From positions 1,116,001-1,180,000 of the forward strand of contig NZ_QUOT01000001.1 in assembly GCF_003390375.1 (NCBI RefSeq): a stretch of DNA of 64,000 bases, in the 5' to 3' direction. Of the stretch, positions 18,675 through 25,756 are shown one piece after another; position 1 is the stretch's first letter; each line of letters opens with the position of its first letter. A program made the position numbers and the translations under genes. Origin of the DNA: Thalassotalea euphylliae (GTDB lineage Bacteria; Pseudomonadota; Gammaproteobacteria; Enterobacterales; Alteromonadaceae). Under the pieces are notes generated by a model. The model was not told where the DNA came from and did no database searches. It was given only the letters and a program-made list of their open reading frames with translations.

Positions 18675-19159
18675 GCTTTTCGTTTGTCGTCCGTGTCATC
18701 AATAGCAGCTATTTTCTCAATTTTAGCAAGATAATCTGCGGGTAAATTCGCTTGGCTCGCGCCATAAAATACATGATGCTTATACCAAGCAAACGGCTGA
18801 ATATCTGGCGTGCTATCGCTAGCATAATAAAGGCTAGCTTGCTCTGCTTGATGATTTTCATCATAGATGGTCACGTCTTTTTCAAAATAAAACACACCTA
18901 AGCCTTCAGCGGCGTCTAAAAAATGTTTCTCACTGGGGCAGAACTCAAATAGTACGCCAAAAACAACATCTTCTTCTTTGTTGGTCAGGTAGGCATCACA
19001 CTTGGCAGAGCCGTCAACGCCCTTTTTATGAAAGCGTAAATCGTGTTTAGGTAAGTAATAAGCGCCAATATAGCGCGCGCTTGGCACCCGTTGCTGTAAT
19101 CGTGGCACCGACATATTCGAGCCATAGGCAAAATATTTTAATAATGCACTATCCTTCAT
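18653..19159 (-). CDS. Gamma-glutamylcyclotransferase family protein
   Basis: 168 residues with the diagnostic N-terminal loop YFAYGSNM and a likely catalytic Glu in the LDAAEGLG segment (about residue 84). Members release 5-oxoproline from gamma-glutamyl amines or peptides such as gamma-glutamyl amino acids and glutathione products. No signal peptide, so cytoplasmic. AGGGAG precedes the ATG at 19159. Single gene converging on acuI. Confidence 0.9.
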   Translation of the reverse strand: MKDSALLKYFAYGSNMSVPRLQQRVPSARYIGAYYLPKHDLRFHKKGVDGSAKCDAYLTNKEEDVVFGVLFEFCPSEKHFLDAAEGLGVFYFEKDVTIYDENHQAEQASLYYASDSTPDIQPFAWYKHHVFYGASQANLPADYLAKIEKIAAIDDTDDKRKAKEMAIY

Positions 19160-19304
19160 AACACTCCCTTAAAAAATTTTAGCTTTTGCAGCCTGTTAGT
19201 AAGACCATAACAAGTTAACCCAAAAGCCATCAAACGATAAAAACAGACGTAATAAACATACGTCAAAAGATACATCAAAAAATACGACTGTAGAGCGAAT
19301 AAAG

Positions 19305-20843
19305 ATGAAGAAATTAATCACAATATGCCTTCTCTGGCTAGTTAGTGCACAAACCTTTGCCTTGCCGAAAGTGGAGTTTACCGCAGTGAATTTGGCGGAT
19401 CATAAACGCATTGTCGTTTTTATCAAAGACACGCAATCGTTGACGGGTATCGCTGCACAAATTAATCAAGAATCCTCAGGTCAATTACTCGCAGCAATTG
19501 CTAACAGTGATGCCTCGACCAAGTTTGGTGATACGCAAATTTTTTACGGTATTGCGCCGTTTACGCAGGTTTCGGTGATTGGTCAAGGTGACGAGCCGTT
19601 AACTCAAGCTAGCCTGCAAGCCTTAGGTGGTTATGCTATCGCCAGTATTCCTGCCAACCTGCAAGAGCAAGCCGCCATCGTTACTGATGCACTTAACACC
19701 AAAGTTGAAACACCCGAAGCTTGGCTGGCGCTCGGCGCGGCCTTGCGCGACTACCATTTTGATAAATACAAAACGCCGTCAGCCAGAACATTGCCTAGCG
19801 ACTTGCTTATTCAATCAAACGATATTAATGCGGCAAAAGCTAAATACGACAAAGATTTGAAACATATGGCTGAAGGGATTTACCTCGCACGCGATTTAGC
19901 CTCTGAGCCCGGTAAAACTATGTACCCAGAAAGTTTTGTTAGCCAAGTCAAAAAAGCGTTTAAAGGGGTGAAAAATATTGATATCGACGTACTGAAAGTC
20001 CGCGATATGAGAAAGCGTAATATGGGCGCGCTGTTAGGGGTTGGGCAAGGCTCAGTGCATGATCCAAGGCTGCTGGTCATAAGCTATGTCGGTGCCGGCA
20101 AAAAAGCGCCAATCGCCCTCGTGGGTAAAGGCATTACATTTGATACTGGCGGTATTAGCCTTAAACAAAACAAAGGCATGTGGGCGATGAAATCTGATAT
20201 GGCAGGAGCTGCTGCGGTTGCAGGTACGTTACTCGCAGTCGCCAAGCGCGGCGAACAAATCAATTTAGTCGGCGTGATGCCGCTGGCAGAAAATATGCCA
20301 TCTGGTGATGCTATTCGCCCTGGTGACGTGTTAACTACAATGCAAGGCACGACGATTGAAATTATCTCGACCGACGCCGAAGGCCGACTTATTTTGGCTG
20401 ATGCCGTACGTTACGCGCAGAAAGAGTTTAAGCCTAGTTTGTTGCTTAACATCGCCACCCTGACAGGCTCAGCGGTGCGAGCGCTAAGTGATGAATATGC
20501 TGCTGTTGTGACGCGCGACTGGCAATTGACTGAGCAAATGATGGCAATAGGTAAAAGCAGTGGCGAAAACGTCTGGCCATTACCACTGCATCCCAATCAT
20601 TTTGACCAGATAAAATCGGATATAGCCGATATTAAAAACTCAGGAGCCGGTAATCCCGGCGCCAGTATTGGCGCTGCCGTGGTTGCCACTTTTATTGATA
20701 AAGACTTACCTTGGGTACACTTAGATATTGCCGGCGTTGACTGGTTAGACGCAGATATCGCCATAGCTCCAAAAGGCTCACAAGGCTGGGGGGTGCGCTT
20801 TATGGATCAGCTAGTGCGTGAAAGTTTGAAATCAGACGAGTAA
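19305..20843 (+). CDS. Exported leucyl aminopeptidase (M17 family)
   Basis: 512 residues. A signal peptide (MKKLITICLLWLVSAQTFA) precedes an M17 N-terminal domain (about 25-190) and a catalytic domain with GKGITFDTGGISLK, MKSDMAGAAAV and the signature TDAEGRLILADA. These carry the Lys, Asp and Glu residues that bind two metal ions. Cytoplasmic PepA lacks a signal peptide; exported M17 paralogues are common in marine Alteromonadales and would trim peptides in the periplasm. Single gene with a strong hairpin downstream. Confidence 0.93.
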   Translation: MKKLITICLLWLVSAQTFALPKVEFTAVNLADHKRIVVFIKDTQSLTGIAAQINQESSGQLLAAIANSDASTKFGDTQIFYGIAPFTQVSVIGQGDEPLTQASLQALGGYAIASIPANLQEQAAIVTDALNTKVETPEAWLALGAALRDYHFDKYKTPSARTLPSDLLIQSNDINAAKAKYDKDLKHMAEGIYLARDLASEPGKTMYPESFVSQVKKAFKGVKNIDIDVLKVRDMRKRNMGALLGVGQGSVHDPRLLVISYVGAGKKAPIALVGKGITFDTGGISLKQNKGMWAMKSDMAGAAAVAGTLLAVAKRGEQINLVGVMPLAENMPSGDAIRPGDVLTTMQGTTIEIISTDAEGRLILADAVRYAQKEFKPSLLLNIATLTGSAVRALSDEYAAVVTRDWQLTEQMMAIGKSSGENVWPLPLHPNHFDQIKSDIADIKNSGAGNPGASIGAAVVATFIDKDLPWVHLDIAGVDWLDADIAIAPKGSQGWGVRFMDQLVRESLKSDE

Positions 20844-20922
20844 CAACCGCCCTGTTTTCAATGCTTACAGCAACAATAGCTGATCATATTGTTTTTATGA
20901 GCCATTAGCACAAGTAATTAGA

Positions 20923-20942
20923 AAGCCGCTAATTAGCGGCTT
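20923..20942. terminator. Bidirectional terminator, perfect 20-bp palindrome
   Basis: AAGCCGCTAATTAGCGGCTT followed by CTTTG on the plus strand and preceded by A residues. It lies between the convergent aminopeptidase and peroxiredoxin-like genes. Confidence 0.82.
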
Positions 20943-20965
20943 CTTTGTAATGGCTATTCAAATAC

Positions 20966-21505
20966 TCAGACATGCATACCGCGAATGGGGTAATCATTGT
21001 CTGGGTTTTTAATCCAAGCTAAACCATTAACCAGCGTACCAAGCTCTGGGCGCACAAAGGGATTATTCGAAATATCCACGACATGTAACTTACCCTCGCC
21101 ATTGACCACAAATAAGCCCGGCTCGGCAAACGGATGATCGGTTTCCTCTGGCGAGCGCGGATCAGAAATATACACACCTAGCTGCTGCATTTGTTCGACG
21201 GTTAAGCCGTAAGCAATTGGGAAACTAATGTCTAACTTTTCCAAATGAGCTTCTAGCTGTGCTTTCGAGTCACCAGAAACCGCCAGTACTTCAACGTCAA
21301 TATCAGCTAACGGTGCTAGGTATTGCTCCAATGCATTTAGGTACTTGGTACATAACGGGCAGTGTTTACCGCGATACACTAACACCAGTTGCCAGCCATT
21401 TGTGTTAGCTGCTTTACCCAATATTTGCTGCTCGCCTGAGCGCATCGTGACAGATATTTCAGGAAACTCACTACCCGGGTGCAGTTTATTGGTTGTATTC
21501 GTCAT
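20966..21505 (-). CDS. Peroxiredoxin-like (AhpC/TSA) protein
   Basis: About 179 residues with a thioredoxin-like fold and the motif HCPLC in place of the usual peroxiredoxin PxxxTxxC region, giving a CxxC pair near residues 51-54. This resembles the redoxin/AhpC-TSA-like group with disulfide reductase or peroxidase activity. The ATG at 21505 is preferred over a GTG three bases earlier because of GAG spacing. The start is 12 bases after the mdaB stop, so both are one operon. Cytoplasmic; the reduction partner is unknown. Confidence 0.87.
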   Translation of the reverse strand: MTNTTNKLHPGSEFPEISVTMRSGEQQILGKAANTNGWQLVLVYRGKHCPLCTKYLNALEQYLAPLADIDVEVLAVSGDSKAQLEAHLEKLDISFPIAYGLTVEQMQQLGVYISDPRSPEETDHPFAEPGLFVVNGEGKLHVVDISNNPFVRPELGTLVNGLAWIKNPDNDYPIRGMHV

Positions 21506-21517
21506 CACTTTTCTCGC

Positions 21518-22099
21518 TTAAAAATGTTGGTTAAGGTGGGCTTCAAAACGTTTAAAGTCGTTTTCAATATCCGCATTTTTCATCACATCAAAACACGCAA
21601 AGGTTTCCATCGCCGTCATCCCAAAGAACTTAAAATTCATATGCATAGGGAAGAACAAATCGTCAACGCTCTTGCCTTCAAAAAAGTCTAGCTCGTCATT
21701 AAAAGATTCTGCTGGTGCGTTAAACGTCAATGACAACATATATTTAGTGCCCGCTAATGTACCGCCTGTTCCATAGTTGCTTTTCGGTGCATCTTCGGTG
21801 CGGCCATCGCCATTACATAAAGCACCACCCATACCTGCGGTATACACTTCATCCATATATTTTTTAAACGACCAAGGTACGCCCATCCAATTCACTGGCG
21901 CTTGCAGTAAGACAATATCGGCCCACTGGTGATGTGCCAGTTCTTGTTCAACGTCGACGGTTTCACCAATGCTGATAACACGGATCTCGTGGCCTTTTTC
22001 AGCTAATTGTGTCGCCGCTTTGTCAACCAAGGCAGCACTTAGCTTGCCTTCTGAAAATGGGTAATATTGGTGGGCGTTAATAATTAATACATTGCTCAT
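21518..22099 (-). CDS. mdaB: NADPH-quinone reductase MdaB-like flavodoxin-fold protein
   Basis: 193 residues, the length of E. coli MdaB, and similar throughout: NVLIINAHQ at the start, WADIVLLQAPVNWMGVPWSFKKY, and KYMLSLTFNAP. MdaB reduces quinones by two electrons using NADPH and FAD, avoiding semiquinone radicals. First gene of an operon with the peroxiredoxin-like protein and divergent from an HxlR regulator, an arrangement typical of quinone/diamide-responsive control. Confidence 0.92.
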   Translation of the reverse strand: MSNVLIINAHQYYPFSEGKLSAALVDKAATQLAEKGHEIRVISIGETVDVEQELAHHQWADIVLLQAPVNWMGVPWSFKKYMDEVYTAGMGGALCNGDGRTEDAPKSNYGTGGTLAGTKYMLSLTFNAPAESFNDELDFFEGKSVDDLFFPMHMNFKFFGMTAMETFACFDVMKNADIENDFKRFEAHLNQHF

Positions 22100-22213
22100 A
22101 AGAAAATCTCGTTAATATGCGCTAGCAATCACTTCAGATGTAAATGCGCTAGAAGCTAGGCTATAAATGAAAAATAAAATACAGAATCATCGCTGACTCA
22201 AACTTGTGGTTTA

Positions 22214-22261
22214 TTTTAGTAACCTGTAAACTTTAATCAATTAGTATACTTTTAGTAACCT
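22214..22261. promoter_or_regulatory. Candidate HxlR operator between mdaB and the regulator
   Basis: The 12-mer TTTTAGTAACCT occurs at 22214-22225 and exactly again at 22250-22261. Between them is TTAGTATACT with the palindrome AGTATACT. HxlR/YodB regulators bind AGTA/TACT-type inverted repeats, so this is probably the shared operator of the divergent genes. Confidence 0.62.
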
Positions 22262-22282
22262 AGTTGAGACCTAGAGAATTTT

Positions 22283-22639
22283 ATGAAAAGTGTTGTAGAA
22301 ACAGATAGTAAAGGTCGTAAAAAAGTTTTAAATGCCTGCCTAGAGCCATGTGCCATTGAAAAAGGCATGCGGTTAATTGGTGGAAAGTGGACAGGTTCGA
22401 TTATTTATCACTTAAAAGATGAGCCAGTGCGTTTTAATGATTTAACCCGCTTACTTGGCGGCGCAAGCAAGAAAATGATCGACCAGCGATTAAAAGAGCT
22501 TGAAGCCAATGGTATGGTGCTGCGAAAAGTGATCAGCGATCGCCCGGTCGCGGTAAGCTATGAATTAACTGAATTTGGCCGCTCGGCACTATCGATTTTA
22601 GAACAGTTAAGAAGCTGGTCTGAACACAACGACATATAA
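22283..22639 (+). CDS. HxlR-family winged-helix regulator
   Basis: 118 residues. The N-terminal Cys19 and Cys23 (NACLEPCAIEKGMRLIGGKW) are followed by a winged helix with the family block RFNDLTRLLGGASKKMIDQRLKELEANGMV. HxlR/YodB/HypR proteins often sense quinones, diamide or aldehydes through an N-terminal Cys; the first Cys here sits in the expected region. It is divergent from mdaB-peroxiredoxin, its likely target. Short tandem repeats start right after the stop. Confidence 0.92.
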   Translation: MKSVVETDSKGRKKVLNACLEPCAIEKGMRLIGGKWTGSIIYHLKDEPVRFNDLTRLLGGASKKMIDQRLKELEANGMVLRKVISDRPVAVSYELTEFGRSALSILEQLRSWSEHNDI

Positions 22640-22643
22640 GGTG

Positions 22644-22694
22644 GCTACTCTGCTACTCAGCTACTCAGCTACGTCAGCGAAGTCAGCTATGTAA
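22644..22694. repeat. Short tandem repeats after the HxlR gene
   Basis: Three 8-base units (GCTACTCT, GCTACTCA, GCTACTCA) continue as three looser 9-base units (GCTACGTCA, GCGAAGTCA, GCTATGTAA). They begin 4 bases after the HxlR stop codon. Confidence 0.75.
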
Positions 22695-22822
22695 GTTTGG
22701 TTAAACAAGTCTTGTCGTAAATTACTCATATCCATCCAATTTACCGTGATGAGCAGAATACTTGATCTATAGTCAGTGAATACCCAAATGGTATGTCGCT
22801 TATGTCTTTAACAGGAGATCAT

Positions 22823-23029
22823 ATGTCTAATCACACTTATAAATTACTCGAATTAACAGGTTCCTCACCAGATGGTATTGAGCAAGCGGTCAGCAATGCT
22901 ATCGCCAAAGCCAGCGAGTCCTTACACAATCTTAGATGGTTTGAAGTCATCGACACCCGAGGGCATATTGACGAGGGAAAAGTCGCTCATTGGCAAGTCA
23001 CCATCAAGGTCGGATTTACGCTGGATTAA
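22823..23029 (+). CDS. Dodecin family flavin-binding protein
   Basis: 68 residues from the ATG at 22823, which has AGGAG at ideal spacing; the frame extends ten codons further upstream without such a signal. The sequence has the dodecin layout: an N-terminal beta strand (TYKLLELTGSS), a single helix (GIEQAVSNAIAKASESL) and two strands with the flavin-stacking Trp (LRWFEV) and a terminal WQVTIKVGF. Dodecins form hollow 12-mers that store flavins and protect against photo-oxidation. Monocistronic. Confidence 0.94.
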   Translation: MSNHTYKLLELTGSSPDGIEQAVSNAIAKASESLHNLRWFEVIDTRGHIDEGKVAHWQVTIKVGFTLD

Positions 23030-23100
23030 CAGGTAATAGCATGTGCGTCATTGATTAGTGCACAGTGATTATTGGCATCAAGCTTTCCGCCAGTAGTTGT

Positions 23101-23985
23101 TTACAGGCGAATATTTTCTTTTAAAAAATCGATAAATACTCTGATACGCTCTGACAACGCGGTTTGCTTATAGTAAACCGCCTGAATTTGTTCCCAAGGG
23201 TTGGGAGAATGCACAGCGCCCGGTAGCAATTCAACTAAACGGCCAGCGGCTAAATCGCGGTGGATCATAAAATTCGACAGCAACGCCAAGCCATGATGAT
23301 GCAGCACAAGTTGCCTGACCGACTCGCCGCTGCTTGCCAATATAGAGGGCTTTGTTTGGCACGGCTCAATAAGCGCCCAATCATTAAACTTAGGCAAATC
23401 GGCAAAGCCCACGATTTTATGACTTGCCAACGCCGCAATACTTTCCGGCTTACCGTGTTTGGCAAGATATTCTGGCGTTGCCACTATTTTCAATGGGCTT
23501 TCCCCTAAACGACTGGCATGTAAGTTTGAGTCATTCAGTTGACCGATGCGAATAGCGACATCGGTGCGACGCTCAAGCAAGTCAATAATGCTTTCATTGG
23601 AAATCAGTTCGACCGATATATCTGGGTAAGCGACATTAAACTCAGCCATTAACGGCACAAGTTGGTGCAGAATAAAGGGGCTGGCGGCATCAATTCTGAG
23701 TCGCCCTGAAGGCTTGGCATCAGCAAATAAAAGTTTTTCTTCTGCATTAGTGAGGGTGGCTAACGCTTGTTTTGCCTCAGCTAAAAACAAGCGTCCCTCT
23801 TCCGTTAAATCCACTCGTCGCGTGGTGCGATTAAGTAAAGTCGTATTTAAGCTTTGCTCTAAACGGCTGACACTTCGTGAGACTTTGGCCACTTGCAAAT
23901 CAAGCGCATCAGCCGCACTGGAAAAACCACCAGTATCAACAACGGCAATAAATGCCGCTAAATCTTCAATTTTTGATTTAACCAT
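23101..23985 (-). CDS. LysR-family transcriptional regulator
   Basis: 294 residues: helix-turn-helix at about 18-40 (GGFSSAADALDLQVAKVSRSVSRLEQ) and a periplasmic-binding-like effector domain from about 90. It is in the group often found beside oxidoreductase genes (TTRRVDLTEEGR). No divergent partner gene adjoins it: yoeB lies upstream on the same strand and dodecin converges, so its target is not evident from position. Confidence 0.92.
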   Translation of the reverse strand: MVKSKIEDLAAFIAVVDTGGFSSAADALDLQVAKVSRSVSRLEQSLNTTLLNRTTRRVDLTEEGRLFLAEAKQALATLTNAEEKLLFADAKPSGRLRIDAASPFILHQLVPLMAEFNVAYPDISVELISNESIIDLLERRTDVAIRIGQLNDSNLHASRLGESPLKIVATPEYLAKHGKPESIAALASHKIVGFADLPKFNDWALIEPCQTKPSILASSGESVRQLVLHHHGLALLSNFMIHRDLAAGRLVELLPGAVHSPNPWEQIQAVYYKQTALSERIRVFIDFLKENIRL

Positions 23986-24036
23986 AATCGTGATGCTTTC
24001 ACTGAAGAGTCACTATAAATTTAGCCAGTCGCAGCA

Positions 24037-24291
24037 CTAGTAATGATAACGAAGCTGTGCGATAAGAATGGTTTGGTCTTGATACTTATACACGATGCGA
24101 TGTTCATCATTAATTCTGCGCGACCAATAACCAGAAAGACCGTGCTTTAACGGCTCTGGTTTGCCTACCCCCTCATATGGCGTTCGCTGTATCTCCTTGA
24201 TCAGCAGATTTATGCGCTTGAGCACTTTTTTGTCGGTGCTCTGCCAATAAAGGTACTCTTGCCATGCCTTCGACGAAAAGGTGAGTTTCAC
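24037..24291 (-). CDS. yoeB: YoeB toxin (ribosome-dependent mRNA endonuclease)
   Basis: 84 residues, the same length as E. coli YoeB. It has the family's Glu in GKPEPL, Arg in RRINDEHRIVY and terminal RYHY with the catalytic His. YoeB cleaves mRNA at the ribosomal A site when YefM is degraded. The start is GTG and overlaps the yefM stop by four bases (GTGA), giving translational coupling with the antitoxin first. Confidence 0.95.
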   Translation of the reverse strand: MKLTFSSKAWQEYLYWQSTDKKVLKRINLLIKEIQRTPYEGVGKPEPLKHGLSGYWSRRINDEHRIVYKYQDQTILIAQLRYHY

Positions 24292-24539
24292 TCCATTAAC
24301 TCTCGCTCAGCTCCTTTACCAGCTTCAAGCTCTGCGATCGATTCCAATAATGCTCTGGCATTTGCAGGAGATCTCAATAAATAAGTGGTCTCCTGCATCG
24401 CTTTATAGTCTTCCAGCGACATCATCACCACGGGGCTTTCACTTTTTCGGGTGATAATAACGGGCGCATGGTCTTCACAAACCTTTTCCATGGTTTTAGC
24501 CAAATTCGCCCGTGCGGTTGTATAGCTGATGGCATCCAT
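24288..24539 (-). CDS. yefM: YefM antitoxin
   Basis: 83 residues of the Phd/YefM type: DNA-binding N-terminal part (MDAISYTTARANLAKTMEKV) with VIITRKSESPVVMMSLEDY, and a flexible C-terminal segment that neutralises YoeB. It represses its own operon together with YoeB. The promoter region holds three TGTA-core repeats spaced exactly 12 bp. Confidence 0.95.
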   Translation of the reverse strand: MDAISYTTARANLAKTMEKVCEDHAPVIITRKSESPVVMMSLEDYKAMQETTYLLRSPANARALLESIAELEAGKGAERELME

Positions 24540-24561
24540 TGGTTTAATCTGCCTTATAACC

Positions 24562-24591
24562 TGTACTTAATTCTGTACTTAATCATGTAAA
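24562..24591. promoter_or_regulatory. YefM-YoeB operator, three 12-bp-phased repeats
   Basis: TGTACT at 24562, TGTACT at 24574 and TGTAAA at 24586, just upstream of yefM. In E. coli the operator has TGTACA cores 12 bp apart; the spacing here is the same, with one further degenerate site. Confidence 0.8.
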
Positions 24592-24658
24592 GTGAGTGTA
24601 GGTTATGCTATTGATGAATTCAACTTAAGCCTCTTACAGTGGTGCTTAAACCCAGAAT

Positions 24659-25672
24659 TTAAGGCGTTATCTTAACTATCTGCTTACCCACTAGCCCACC
24701 TGCTAACTGCTTATGCATGGCGTTAGTGACCTTCTCGGCATCAAAATCAATCGCATGAATTTCAGGTACATGCAATTGTTTACTCGCCAATAGTTCCAGT
24801 AAATGATCACCCATCATACTCAGTTTTTGCTGAGCACATAAATCATTGGCAAGCCAAGCACCACCGAGTGAAACAGCATGAATGGCCGGCGAGCGTTCAA
24901 ACAATAAACCCGCATCAATTTCTGGGAGTTCGGTTAAACAGGCAATGCGGCCGTTAAAACGTAATAATTCAATATCACGCGCCGTTGCTTCGCCACCAAC
25001 TGAATCAAGTACTGCGTCTAATGGCTGATAAGCCAAGGCTTGCTTAATCTTATCCACTAAGTGTTTATCGCGATAATCAAAGACATGATCTGCGCCTAAA
25101 CAGCTAACTAATTTATGATTGGCTTTCGATGCGGTTGCCAGCACAGTTAATCCTTTGGTTTTTGCCAGCTGAATCGCAAACTGGCCGACAGCGCCTGCTC
25201 CTGCTTCAATTAAGATGGTTTCGCCCGCTTCAACTTGCAGCTTACATAAAGCGAGGATAGCTGTCATACCCGCACAAGGTAAAGCGGCGGCTTGGAGTGG
25301 TTCAACACCTTCCGGCAGTAGCGATACCGCATGAGCTTCAATCGCGACATATTCGGCAAGTGCACCAGCTTTAGACAAATCGCTATGCCACAGCACTTGT
25401 TTACCGATTAACGGGCAATGCGGGCTGTATGAATCTACCACAGTGCCAACGCCATCTAATGCTGGAATATGCGGATATTGCCAAACGCTATGCCCGACTT
25501 TCGCTAACTTGCTATCCACTGGGTTGAGCGCGGCATAGTCAACTTTGATCAGTACTTGACCATCACCAACACTCGGCACGGTTAGCTGAGTTTCAGTTAG
25601 TTCAAAGTCTTCACTTGCCTTGGTTAATACCAGTGCTTGCATCGCACTGGTAATCGAATTGCTTGTTTTCAC
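24659..25672 (-). CDS. MDR-family zinc-type alcohol dehydrogenase/quinone oxidoreductase
   Basis: 337 residues. GroES-like domain with NPVDSKLAKVGH near 53-64 and a Rossmann domain with IEAGAGAVGQFAIQLAKTKGL (about 155-175). No structural-zinc Cys cluster is visible, so it belongs to the quinone-oxidoreductase side of the family. It starts at GTG with GGGGA upstream. It follows the RND pump gene on the same strand by 84 bases, across a long hairpin, so it may be a read-through member of the efflux unit. The MexS protein beside mexT-mexEF in Pseudomonas is also an MDR oxidoreductase; orthology here is not shown. Confidence 0.88.
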   Translation of the reverse strand: MKTSNSITSAMQALVLTKASEDFELTETQLTVPSVGDGQVLIKVDYAALNPVDSKLAKVGHSVWQYPHIPALDGVGTVVDSYSPHCPLIGKQVLWHSDLSKAGALAEYVAIEAHAVSLLPEGVEPLQAAALPCAGMTAILALCKLQVEAGETILIEAGAGAVGQFAIQLAKTKGLTVLATASKANHKLVSCLGADHVFDYRDKHLVDKIKQALAYQPLDAVLDSVGGEATARDIELLRFNGRIACLTELPEIDAGLLFERSPAIHAVSLGGAWLANDLCAQQKLSMMGDHLLELLASKQLHVPEIHAIDFDAEKVTNAMHKQLAGGLVGKQIVKITP

Positions 25673-25699
25673 TTATTTCCCCGCTAATACAAACTTACT

Positions 25700-25743
25700 G
25701 CGATAGGTTTAGCACTCAAAATAATCATTGCTAGACCTATCGC
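25700..25743 (-). terminator. Long hairpin between the RND pump and MDR oxidoreductase genes
   Basis: GCGATAGGT.TAGC at 25700-25713 pairs with GCTA.ACCTATCGC at 25730-25743; the one non-Watson-Crick position is a possible wobble pair. No U run follows on the minus strand, so it could be a partial terminator or RNA-stability element. Confidence 0.6.
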
Positions 25744-25756
25744 TATTGGCCGTTCC

